From contig JAMJTW010000007.1 of the NCBI GenBank assembly GCA_024281175.1, positions 1 to 64,000 on the forward strand: a stretch of 64,000 nucleotides of DNA, in the 5' to 3' direction. Below, in pieces: positions 17,557 to 25,124 of the stretch. The notes under the pieces were generated by a model. That model did no database searches, was not told where the DNA came from, and saw only the letters and a program-made list of their open reading frames with translations. The DNA is from Candidatus Thiovulum imperiosus. GTDB lineage: Bacteria; Campylobacterota; Campylobacteria; Campylobacterales; Thiovulaceae. Both the position numbers and the translations under genes were made by a program. The number at the start of each line of letters is the position of its first letter. Position 1 is the stretch's first letter.

Positions 17557-18035
17557 CTAAATTTGCCTAAATTTATTAGTGGAATTATTACAGATTCTCT
17601 TTCGTGCCAATGTTTATGAGGTACTGTTAAATCTCTGCTTTTGATTCTGAAATTTTCAAAGAAGATTATATCGATATCAAGAGTTCGAGGTGCATTTCTA
17701 AATGTTCGTAATCGACCAAATCTTTTTTCAAGATAGAGAATTCTTCGAAGAAACTGTTTTGGAAAAATTCTAGTTTCAAGAAGAATTAGAGAGTTGTAGA
17801 AATCCTCCTGTTCCAGATATCCAAAAGGTGGATTTTTCAAGATAGGTGCAGTTTCAAGAATTCTCAAGTTGTTATCTCGTTGAATTCTCCAGAAAAGTTT
17901 CTCAAATCGCTGTTTTGTATCTCCAATATTTCCACCAATACTTAAAAGGACTCTAAAGTTCCCTCTTCGACTCTGAAGAGAGAAAGGAAAGTGAGGAGTA
18001 TAGTGAAGAGAGAGTGTGGGAGATAAGATTACCAA
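17553..18035 (-). CDS. folK: HPPK, folate biosynthesis (FolK)
   Basis: The 160-aa enzyme transfers pyrophosphate from ATP to 6-hydroxymethyl-dihydropterin. Motifs are LLSIGGNIGD, ETAPILKNPPFGYLEQEDFYN, and APRTLDIDIIFF with metal-binding aspartates, then VPHKHWHER. The start appears to be TTG directly after the pepQ stop, with AAAGG about eight bases upstream. The N-terminal 28 residues before the fold are longer than in most bacteria, so a later start is possible. Confidence 0.9.
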   Translation of the reverse strand: MVILSPTLSLHYTPHFPFSLQSRRGNFRVLLSIGGNIGDTKQRFEKLFWRIQRDNNLRILETAPILKNPPFGYLEQEDFYNSLILLETRIFPKQFLRRILYLEKRFGRLRTFRNAPRTLDIDIIFFENFRIKSRDLTVPHKHWHERESVIIPLINLGKFR

Positions 18036-19046
18036 TTATAAAACCTTTGCTCCATCTTTTTTCATAACAACCATATCTTCAATTCGAACTCCCATAAAAT
18101 TTGGAATGTAGATAGCTGGTTCAATTGTAAAGACCATATTCTCTTCTATTACAACATCACTACTTTGGGAGATATTTGGAAATTCGTGAATATCTAATCC
18201 AACACCATGTCCAGTTGAGTGTAGGAAATTCTTTCCAAAACCAGCATTTTCAATTACGGTTCTTGCAATCTTATCTATCTCAGAGGCTTTCATTCCAACT
18301 TTAGCTTTTGCTATCGCTTCATCATGAGCTTTTTGAACAGTATCATAGATATTTTGAACTTTTGGAGTCATCTTTACAGAAGAGAATTTAGTTTTCTGAA
18401 ACATAAAAGTTTCTGTTCGGTCTGAACAGTATCTCTTATACTTCACTCCAGCATCAACTAAAACCAAATCTCCACTAGAGAGTCTTCTATCTGTTGGTAG
18501 TGCATGAGGCTTTGAAGTGTTCTCATTCAGAGCAACAATGGGAGAGAAAGAGAGTTGTAAATCACCTTTCTGTTGAATGATAGTTTTCATCTTGAATTGA
18601 AGTTCTCGCTCTTTTTTTCCAAGACCTTTCACAGCTAAATAGTCTTTAAATCTCTGGAAACCAGCTCGACCATACTTTACAGCAGTTGAGATATATTGAA
18701 TTTCTTGTTCCCTCTTGATAATTCGCTTCTCTTTTGAAAGGTGAGGTTTTGGAAGAAACTCTATATCTAAAGAAGAGAGTTTCTTAAATTCAGCGACACT
18801 CCACTCATAAGGATCAAATTGTAGAGACTTCACACCCTCTTTTTTTAAAAATTCTACCGCTGTATCGATGAGGTTTCGAGAAGCCTCTACAACTTCCCCT
18901 CGATTTCTTACTATCTCTTTTGCCTCTTCAAAATAGCGAGAGTCTGTAAAAAATAGTTTTAAATTTTCTAAAGCGATAAGAATTCCATTATCACAGCTAT
19001 ATCCTATCTCGTAGTAGATAGCATTTTCATTTTTTAAGATATACAT
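18036..19046 (-). CDS. pepQ: M24 aminopeptidase P / proline dipeptidase family
   Basis: The 336-aa metallopeptidase removes N-terminal residues next to proline. All five metal ligands are visible: VLVDAGV, CSDRTET, HSTGHGVG, FTIEPAIY and GVRIEDMVV. The N-terminal creatinase-like domain is short. It lies between aroQ and folK. Whether the substrate is Xaa-Pro dipeptides or longer peptides cannot be told from sequence. Confidence 0.88.
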   Translation of the reverse strand: MYILKNENAIYYEIGYSCDNGILIALENLKLFFTDSRYFEEAKEIVRNRGEVVEASRNLIDTAVEFLKKEGVKSLQFDPYEWSVAEFKKLSSLDIEFLPKPHLSKEKRIIKREQEIQYISTAVKYGRAGFQRFKDYLAVKGLGKKERELQFKMKTIIQQKGDLQLSFSPIVALNENTSKPHALPTDRRLSSGDLVLVDAGVKYKRYCSDRTETFMFQKTKFSSVKMTPKVQNIYDTVQKAHDEAIAKAKVGMKASEIDKIARTVIENAGFGKNFLHSTGHGVGLDIHEFPNISQSSDVVIEENMVFTIEPAIYIPNFMGVRIEDMVVMKKDGAKVL

Positions 19047-19048
19047 TT

Positions 19049-19519
19049 TTACTTTTCAATTTTCTTCTGCTGTTGTATTGCTTTCATTTCAGTTAAAATT
19101 TGTATCATTGCAACCATTGCAAGGTGGTATGTAAAAGGACCAAAACCAGCTATCTGTCCAGCAACAACAGGAGCAATTAGAGACTTCTGTCGAAACTCTT
19201 CTCTACGATAGATGTTTGAGATATGAACCTCAACTGTTGGAATATTGATTGCAGAAATTGCATCTCGAATTGCGATAGAAGTGTGAGTATAAGCAGCTGG
19301 ATTTATAATAATCCCATCGCTTTCTCCATAACACTCTTGAATTTTATCAACTATCTCTCCTTCAAAATTACTTTGGAAAAACTCAATTTCAAAACCACTC
19401 TGTTTCGCAACATCTCTCATCTGAGAATGTATCTGCTCTAGCTTCATTCCTCCATATATTTTCTGCTCTCGAATTCCAAGCATATTTAAGTTTGGACCTT
19501 GAATAACCGTTATTTTCAT
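19049..19519 (-). CDS. aroQ: type II 3-dehydroquinate dehydratase
   Basis: The 156-aa enzyme makes 3-dehydroshikimate in the shikimate pathway. Signatures are [16 protein letters not shown] at the N-terminus, the active-site NPAAYTHTS, and [15 protein letters not shown] with catalytic His and Arg. It is the first gene of the long minus-strand operon leading through pepQ, folK and flhF to yraN. Confidence 0.95.
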   Translation of the reverse strand: MKITVIQGPNLNMLGIREQKIYGGMKLEQIHSQMRDVAKQSGFEIEFFQSNFEGEIVDKIQECYGESDGIIINPAAYTHTSIAIRDAISAINIPTVEVHISNIYRREEFRQKSLIAPVVAGQIAGFGPFTYHLAMVAMIQILTEMKAIQQQKKIEK

Positions 19520-19617
19520 AAAACATTCCTTGTTAATTAGTATCTCAAATTATAGCAGAGAGGTAAAATTAATAGAAAAGCAAGAACTACTCTTATGATA
19601 TTTTCTTTTTTAGACTA

Positions 19618-19707
19618 AATGGAAACAGAAATTGGAAACTTTCAGATTTCTATTTTAGAAAAGAGACTTTTGAAAAATTGGAACTTATCGAGGAAATGCC
19701 TTTCTGA
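19618..19707 (+). pseudogene. tail fragment of a lost KilA-N paralogue
   Basis: In frame, codons ending at TGA 19707 read TFEKLELIEEMPF, the exact C-terminus of the intact paralogue at 30379-31128. Upstream codons (NWKLSDFYFRKE) match only loosely. No N-terminal part exists, so this is the leftover 3' end of a cassette lost by deletion. Its last codons form the left arm of the first boundary site. Confidence 0.7.
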
Positions 19708-19739
19708 TAAAATTGTAGTTGCACACAAAAGAAAGGCAT
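19696..19739 (+). promoter_or_regulatory. cassette boundary site 1 (inverted repeat around a promoter)
   Basis: Left arm ATGCCTTTCT (19696-19705) and right arm AGAAAGGCAT (19730-19739) are perfect 10-bp complements. Between them lies TGATAAAAT, an extended -10 candidate (TGnTAAAAT), then TGTAGTTGCA. The predicted transcript starts between the arms, so the symmetry should act in DNA, as an operator or recombination site. It precedes the first KilA-N gene. Confidence 0.75.
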
Positions 19740-19751
19740 CAAAATTATATC

Positions 19752-20492
19752 ATGACAAATCAAATAATGACAATTCAAATCGGAAAAGAGTTTACAGTTA
19801 AAATTGGACACAAAACAGAAATGGGAAAACTCAATGATATTTTCACTATTGGAAATAGTTACAGAGAGGCAGAAGGAAAAAAGCTAAAAACAATGGAGCA
19901 GTTCCTTAGTTTACCCGATACTTGGGAATTTATTCTTGAAGCTGAATTAAATGAAAACCCTAATCGTCATAGCGACGATTTGAAAATACCTACAAAAGAT
20001 AGTGGTAAAAAAGTTCTTTATGGTCAAGCAATTAAGAATTTTACTGTAATAAAATCTCAAAGAGGTGGAAAACCTGACAATAGAGGTGTTTGGGCAAATC
20101 TTCACATTTTACTAAAAGCATCTATGTATCTTTCAGCTAAATTAGAATATGAAGTTATTGATGTTTTCATAAATCAAAAAATTCTCTTTTGGAGAGAAGT
20201 TGGTGGAGAAAATTTCAAAGAGTTCAATTCTCTCATTGATACTCTTCCAGATAGAAAAGGAAAAGAGAATAGAAATCTTTATATAGAAATTTCTTTAGAA
20301 ATTCGTAAAAAACTATCTATTCTCTCAACTAAAGGCTATAACGGAAAAGAGCATCATGCACTAATTCAAGAAAATAGAGCAGAGTGGCTTAAAAGTTTGA
20401 ATTTTGCTATCAAAGTTGGATTTATAAAATCTTATGAAGAGTTAAAAGATACTTTTGAAAAGTTGGAAGTCATTGAGGAAATGCCTTTCTGA
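19752..20492 (+). CDS. KilA-N-type protein, paralogue 1
   Basis: From ATG 19752 the product has 246 aa. The N-terminal block MTNQIMTIQIGKEFTVKIGHKTEMGKLND is shared by all five paralogues. The central part (IKSQRGGKPDNRGVWANLHILLKASMYLSAKLEYEVIDVFI) has the GG..W pattern of a KilA-N DNA-binding domain. A near-identical block (EFNSLIDTLPDRKG onward) and the EEMPF tail follow. I chose this start because upstream in-frame codons are not conserved between copies. No good ribosome-binding site lies at the usual distance. It precedes a type IIG gene by 26 bases. A regulatory or defence role is inferred. Confidence 0.72.
   Translation: MTNQIMTIQIGKEFTVKIGHKTEMGKLNDIFTIGNSYREAEGKKLKTMEQFLSLPDTWEFILEAELNENPNRHSDDLKIPTKDSGKKVLYGQAIKNFTVIKSQRGGKPDNRGVWANLHILLKASMYLSAKLEYEVIDVFINQKILFWREVGGENFKEFNSLIDTLPDRKGKENRNLYIEISLEIRKKLSILSTKGYNGKEHHALIQENRAEWLKSLNFAIKVGFIKSYEELKDTFEKLEVIEEMPF
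19962..19980. repeat. dyad inside KilA-N paralogue 1
   Basis: Arms AATCGTC (19962-19968) and GACGATT (19974-19980) surround a five-base loop. It sits in the variable linker between the conserved N-terminal block and the KilA-N core, where the other paralogues carry longer perfect palindromes. This is the weakest of the five. Confidence 0.55.
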
Positions 20493-20500
20493 TAAAATTG
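20481..20500 (+). promoter_or_regulatory. cassette boundary site 2 (left half only)
   Basis: ATGCCTTTCT followed by GATAAAATTG repeats the left half of the boundary site, overlapping the stop codon of KilA-N paralogue 1. The right arm is absent. In its place TTTTGGAG supplies a normal ribosome-binding site for the type IIG gene that follows. The TGATAAAAT promoter candidate is intact. Confidence 0.7.
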
Positions 20501-20518
20501 TAATTTTGGAGTTTTGTG

Positions 20519-23515
20519 ATGTTTAGTGATAGGGTTTTTAAGAACCATTTAAAAAATATTAAAGAGGCAAAATATGCTGATAGGTTTGGGAACCTAAAAG
20601 ATTTTTTAGCCTCAAAAGAGAATATTTTAAAATCGAAAGAGGAGAATTATCAAGCTGGATTTTTAAATGATATTTTTGTAAAGGTTCTTGGTTACACTCT
20701 ATTTCCTCGTCCAAATTGGAATTTAACAACAGAGTTTAAAAATATTTCAGATTCAAAAAAAGTTGATGGAGCAGTTTTAAAAGATAGAAATCCAATTGCA
20801 GTAGTTGAATTGAAATCTGTTAAGACAAAAATTGAGAAGATAAAAGAACAGGCGTTTTCCTATAAAGATAATCATCCAACTTGTCGCTATGTGATAACTT
20901 CAAACTTTGAGAAAATTCGTCTCTACATAGACCACTCAAACGAGTGGATAGAGTTTGATTTGTTCAATTTAGATTTAGAAGAGTTTAAAAAGTTTTATCT
21001 TCTTCTCTCAAAAGAGTCTCTCTTTGCTGATTTGCCTCAAATTATGAAGAGTGAAGAGAAAAAGAGAAGAGAGAATATTGCTACCGATTTTTATAAAAAC
21101 TATTCAGATATTCGTCTTGAACTTTTTTACAAAATTTTTGAAGAGAACGAAGTTTCAAAAGAGGTTTCACTCTCTTCAGCTCAAAAGATTTTAGACAGAT
21201 TTATATTTCTATTTTTTGCTGAAGATAGGTATCTTTTAAATCCGAAGATTTCAAAAGAGATAATAGAGAAGTGGAATAGAGATTGGGAAAGTAGGGAACT
21301 TTGGCATTTTGTAAAATTAGCTTTTCAAGGAATTGACTCTGGAAATGTTCGAATGGAAATTCCAGCATACAGCGGAGGACTTTTCAGAGAAGATAGAAAT
21401 TTAGATGCTCTAAAAATTAGTGATGGGGTTTTAGAGAAAGCTCTTCTTCTTTCAGAATATGATTATCAAAGTGAGTTAGATGTAAATATTTTGGGACACA
21501 TTTTTGAAAATTCACTCGATGATTTGGAGAAAATTCGAGAGAACCTTTTTGGAGATGAGTTTGAGATAAGTAGGGCGATTAGGAAAAAAGATGGAATTTT
21601 CTACACACCAAAATATATAGTGAAATATATAGTAGAGAATTCAGTTGGAAAGATTTGTAGAGAGAAACGAAAAGAGTTAGATGTTTTTGAGTATCGAAAG
21701 TTTCTGGAAAATCTAAAAATTCTCGACCCCGCTGTTGGAAGTGGAGCATTTCTGAATGGAGTTTTCGATTTTCTAATTGAAGAGTATAGATATGTTCACA
21801 GAGAGATTTCCAAAACATCTAAAGATTTACTCGATTTAGAAAACTTGGATACTCTGATTTTAGAAAATAACCTTTTTGGAATTGATATAAATGTGGAAGC
21901 TGTGGAGATTACGAAACTGTCCCTCTGGTTAAAAACAGCTAAACGGGGGAGAAAACTTACAGATTTAAGTGAAAGTATAAAAGTTGGGAATTCCCTAGTT
22001 GATGAGGTTTTTCCAAATCAGAAATTTGATGTTATTTTGGGAAATCCACCTTACATTAGAATTCAAGGTTTAAAAGATAAGGAGCTGGAGACTGAAAGGT
22101 TTCGGTCTGCTACTGGAAATTATGATATTTATGTTCTTTTTATGGAGAGGGCTTTAGAGATGATTTCAGAAAATGGAAAAGCCTCTTTTATTCTTCCTCA
22201 TAAGTTTCTAATTTCAGAATTTGGAAAAGGAATTAGGGAGGTTCTTTTAGAAAAGAGAGGTTTAGAAAGTTTAGTCCATTTTGGTAGTGAAACAGTTTTT
22301 AAAGACGCTTCAACTTACACATGTATTGTTACTCTTTCAGAGGGAAACGAAAAGATAGAGTTTACTGAAACAGAACCGAGTAAATTAGAAGAGTTAGAAT
22401 TCTCTTCTACTCCATATGAAAATCTCTCTTCTGAAAAATGGATTTTAAAAGATGATAAAACTTCTAAGATATTAGAGAAATTGCAAAAGCAAAAACTTAG
22501 AGCTGGTGATGTTTTTGAAAAGATATTTCAAGGTATAGCGACAAGTGGCGACAAAATATATCTTTTGGAAAAACGGAAAAATGGACTCTACTCAAACTCT
22601 TTAAAAAGAGATGTGGAAATTGAGAATGGACTTCTAAAACCTATTTTAAAAGGTGAAGATATTTCCAGATATGGAGATTTGGAAAATCGATATTTTGTTA
22701 TCTTTCCCTACCTCATCGAAAATGGAAAAGCTACACCTATGAGTGAGAAATATATTTCTGAAAATTTCCCAAATGGATATAAATATCTGAAAGAGAATGA
22801 GAAAGAGTTGCGAAATCGGGAACGGGGGAAAATGAATAGAGATGGCTGGTTTCTCTATATATATCCTAAAAGCTTGACAGAATTTGAACAAGAGAAAATT
22901 GTAAGTCCAGACATAATTCATAAAATGCAATTGAGCTTAGATACAAAAGATTTAATTGTAAAAAATGGAGGTTATGGAATTAAAATTAGAAAAGAGTTCA
23001 AAAAATTTCAGAATGAACTTCTTGCACTTTTAAACTCTTCCTTGATGTGGTTCTTCTTAAAAAATACTGGAACTGAACTCCGTGGAGGATACTTCCGTTT
23101 CAATACAAAATATATTGAACCTTTCCCAATTCCAGATTTAAACAAATTATCAAAAAGTGGAATTTCAAAAAAAGCGAAAAAACTTTTAGAATTGAATTCA
23201 AAATTAAAACTTGAAAAAAACTCATTTCTCGATGAGGTTCGTGAAGATTATGAACTTTCCAAACTCTCTAAAAAACTTCAAAACTTTGAAACTCTCTCTC
23301 TTTCAGATTTTATAAAAGAGATAGCAAAAGCGAAAAAGTGGAAATTGAGTAAGAAAATGGAAAAATATTTAAAAAACCATTGGAAAACTTTCTTTGAAGA
23401 ATCGAAAGAGGAAATTTTAAAAACTTTAAAAGAGATTCATAAACTTGAAACTGAAATTGATGAAAAAGTTTATCAACTCTACAACTTAACTCCAGAAGAG
23501 ATAAAAGAGATATAG
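20519..23515 (+). CDS. type IIG restriction-modification enzyme 1
   Basis: The 998-aa protein combines nuclease, adenine methyltransferase and specificity regions. A PD-(D/E)xK-like site is visible as KKVDGAV...AVVELKSV (about 80-100). Motif I is DPAVGSGAFL (near 402) and motif IV is NPPYIRIQG (near 512), as in N6-adenine gamma-class enzymes. The C-terminal third (GDVFEKIFQGIATSGDKIYLL to PFPIPDL) resembles the TaqI/Eco57I target-recognition domain. ATG 20519 has GGAG seven bases upstream; the ORF-track GTG is three bases earlier. All motifs are intact, so it is probably active. The recognition sequence cannot be read from the protein. Confidence 0.87.
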   Translation: MFSDRVFKNHLKNIKEAKYADRFGNLKDFLASKENILKSKEENYQAGFLNDIFVKVLGYTLFPRPNWNLTTEFKNISDSKKVDGAVLKDRNPIAVVELKSVKTKIEKIKEQAFSYKDNHPTCRYVITSNFEKIRLYIDHSNEWIEFDLFNLDLEEFKKFYLLLSKESLFADLPQIMKSEEKKRRENIATDFYKNYSDIRLELFYKIFEENEVSKEVSLSSAQKILDRFIFLFFAEDRYLLNPKISKEIIEKWNRDWESRELWHFVKLAFQGIDSGNVRMEIPAYSGGLFREDRNLDALKISDGVLEKALLLSEYDYQSELDVNILGHIFENSLDDLEKIRENLFGDEFEISRAIRKKDGIFYTPKYIVKYIVENSVGKICREKRKELDVFEYRKFLENLKILDPAVGSGAFLNGVFDFLIEEYRYVHREISKTSKDLLDLENLDTLILENNLFGIDINVEAVEITKLSLWLKTAKRGRKLTDLSESIKVGNSLVDEVFPNQKFDVILGNPPYIRIQGLKDKELETERFRSATGNYDIYVLFMERALEMISENGKASFILPHKFLISEFGKGIREVLLEKRGLESLVHFGSETVFKDASTYTCIVTLSEGNEKIEFTETEPSKLEELEFSSTPYENLSSEKWILKDDKTSKILEKLQKQKLRAGDVFEKIFQGIATSGDKIYLLEKRKNGLYSNSLKRDVEIENGLLKPILKGEDISRYGDLENRYFVIFPYLIENGKATPMSEKYISENFPNGYKYLKENEKELRNRERGKMNRDGWFLYIYPKSLTEFEQEKIVSPDIIHKMQLSLDTKDLIVKNGGYGIKIRKEFKKFQNELLALLNSSLMWFFLKNTGTELRGGYFRFNTKYIEPFPIPDLNKLSKSGISKKAKKLLELNSKLKLEKNSFLDEVREDYELSKLSKKLQNFETLSLSDFIKEIAKAKKWKLSKKMEKYLKNHWKTFFEESKEEILKTLKEIHKLETEIDEKVYQLYNLTPEEIKEI

Positions 23516-23529
23516 AGATTTCGAAAAAG

Positions 23530-23575
23530 TGCCTTTCTGATAAAATTGTAATTGCAAAAAATTCTTAGAAAGGCA
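23530..23575 (+). promoter_or_regulatory. cassette boundary site 3
   Basis: TGCCTTTCT (23530-23538) and AGAAAGGCA (23567-23575) frame TGATAAAATTGTAATTGCA. Here the site lies just past the stop codon of the type IIG gene. The similarity to other sites starts exactly at the left arm, since the preceding EKLEVIEE-coding bases are absent. This marks a unit boundary. Confidence 0.75.
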
Positions 23576-23809
23576 ACGAAATTATATCATGACAAATCAG
23601 ATGATGACAATTCAAATCGGCAAAGATTACACAGTTCAAGTTGGACATAAAACAGAAATGGGAAAACTTAATGATGTTCTAACAATTGGAAATGAGTATC
23701 GAGAAAAAAGAGGTTTAAGAAAAGTTGAACTGCAAGATTGGTTAAGACTTGAAGCAACTTGGGAATATATTATTGTCCGCTCAAAAACAAAGGAAACACC
23801 AGACTTTTT

Positions 23810-23834
23810 TAAATCAGGTGTCACACCTGATTTA
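23810..23834. repeat. palindrome inside KilA-N paralogue 2
   Basis: Arms TAAATCAGGTGT and ACACCTGATTTA, 12 bp each around a single central C, form a perfect dyad. It lies at the same gene position as the palindromes of the other paralogues, yet has a different sequence. The 8-base repeat tract follows at once. Confidence 0.8.
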
Positions 23835-23858
23835 GATTTTAAGATTTTAAGATTTTAA
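23835..23858. repeat. three tandem copies of GATTTTAA
   Basis: Three exact 8-base units occur inside the coding region of KilA-N paralogue 2. Because 8 is not a multiple of 3, a copy gain or loss shifts the frame. Two copies would give the open frame. Confidence 0.85.
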
Positions 23859-24338
23859 AAGATGTTATTAATAGAGTAAATTACTCGGAAATGATGAAAA
23901 AGTATAAAAATGTTATTTTTTCAAAACGAGGTAAGTATGGCGGAACTTGGGCAGATTTGAGAATTATGCTAGACCTTGCAAATTATCTTGACCCTGTTTT
24001 AAAAGATGAAATGTATGAAGTTTTTATAAATCAAAAAATCCTCTTTTGGAGAGATGTTGGTGGTGAAAACTTCAAAGAGTTCAATTCTCTCATCGACACT
24101 CTTCCAGACCGAAAAGGAAAAAGTAACAGAAATCTCTATATAGAAATCTCTTTAGAAATTCGTAGAAAACTTTCTATTCTCTCTACAAAAGGATATAACG
24201 GAAAAGAGCATCATGCACTAATTCAAGAAAATCGAGCTGAATGGCTTAAAAGTTTGAGTTTTGCAATTAAAGTTGGATTTATAAAATCTTATGAAGAGTT
24301 GAAAGATACTTTTGAAAAGTTGGAAGTTATCGAGGAAA

Positions 24339-24384
24339 TGCCTTTCTGATAAAATTGTAGTTGCAAAATCACAAATAGAAAGGC
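24339..24384 (+). promoter_or_regulatory. cassette boundary site 4
   Basis: Left arm TGCCTTTCT (24339-24347) overlaps the MPF-stop codons of paralogue 2. The right arm is AGAAAGGC (24377-24384), with the ninth base changed to G. TGATAAAATTGTAGTTGCA lies between. It should drive the three-gene unit of KilA-N paralogue 3, type IIG enzyme 2 and the ATPase. Confidence 0.75.
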
Positions 24385-24398
24385 GACGAAATTATATC

Positions 24399-25124
24399 AT
24401 GACAAATCAGATGATGAATGTTCAAATCGGAAAAGAGTTCACAGTTCAAATTGGACATAAAACAGAAATGGGAAAACTCAATGATATTTTCACTATTGGA
24501 AATGAGTATCGAAAGAAAAAAGGTCTTCGAGCAGTTGAAATTTATGAGTGGCTTAGAAAAGAGAACACTTGGGAGTTTATTCTTGAAGTAGAACGAAAAT
24601 ATGGGAGTAAATTCCAAACTGCCGAATCGGCAGTTTGCCTTTCAGACCATAAAAACAGTTCTGGAAAAATAGATTTTTCAAAACTCTTGAAGCAGTTTTC
24701 TGTAATAAAATCTCAAAGAGGTGGAAAACCTGAAAATAGAGGATATTGGGCAAACTTGTATATTTTGTTAAAAGCAGGTGCTTTCTTATCTACTAAATTA
24801 GAATTAGAAATTTATGAAGTTTTCATAAATCAAAAAATTCTTTTTTGGAGAGATTTGGGTGGTGAAAACTTCAAAGAGTTCAATTCTCTCATCGACACTC
24901 TTCCAGACCGAAAAGGAAAAAGTAACAGAAATCTCTATATAGAAATTTCTTTGGAAATTCGGCGAAAACTTGAGATTTTAAAAAGCAAAGGATATAACGA
25001 AAAAGAGCATAACGCTTTAATTCAGGAGTCTCGAGCAAATTGGCTTAATGTTTTAAGTTTAGGAATTGGTACTGGAATGATAAAGACCTATAAAGATTTA
25101 ATAACAATTTTAGAGAAACTATGA
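24399..25124 (+). CDS. KilA-N-type protein, paralogue 3
   Basis: The 241-aa product has the shared N-terminal block, a KilA-N core (RGGKPENRGYWANLYILLKAGAFLSTKLELEIYEVFI) and the conserved NSLIDTLPDRKG block. It ends in a second type of C-terminus (ESRANWLNVLSLGIGTGMIKTY...ILEKL) shared only with paralogue 5. Its stop overlaps the start of type IIG enzyme 2 (ATGA), so the two are translationally coupled. That coupling is the best hint that these proteins serve restriction-modification, perhaps as control proteins. Confidence 0.73.
   Translation: MTNQMMNVQIGKEFTVQIGHKTEMGKLNDIFTIGNEYRKKKGLRAVEIYEWLRKENTWEFILEVERKYGSKFQTAESAVCLSDHKNSSGKIDFSKLLKQFSVIKSQRGGKPENRGYWANLYILLKAGAFLSTKLELEIYEVFINQKILFWRDLGGENFKEFNSLIDTLPDRKGKSNRNLYIEISLEIRRKLEILKSKGYNEKEHNALIQESRANWLNVLSLGIGTGMIKTYKDLITILEKL
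24615..24637. repeat. palindrome inside KilA-N paralogue 3
   Basis: Arms CAAACTGCCGA and TCGGCAGTTTG, 11 bp each around a central A, are perfect complements in the variable linker. Compared with paralogue 4, GCC/GGC here replaces CCC/GGG there, so both arms changed together while the flanks stayed identical. Confidence 0.85.

Larger units (their letters stand above)
23589..24349 (+). pseudogene. KilA-N-type paralogue 2, frameshifted (possibly phase-variable)
   Basis: The N-terminal block is intact, but the frame stops at TAA 23858 inside three tandem copies of GATTTTAA. The remaining two thirds (KYKNVIFSKRGKYGGTWADLRIMLDLANYL through EEMPF) are open in another frame to 24349. Removing one 8-base copy restores a single frame reading DFKILKDVINRVNYSEMMKKY. 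This copy has the most canonical KilA-N core of the set (GGTWADL). The tract could be a reversible switch or a plain mutation or assembly error. Confidence 0.75.

Noticed and set aside
19719-19751. Longer N-terminus for KilA-N paralogue 1 (TTG start in the ORF track); likewise upstream starts at paralogues 3 and 4
   Set aside because: The extra codons lie in the boundary site, are not conserved in frame between copies and have no ribosome-binding site.
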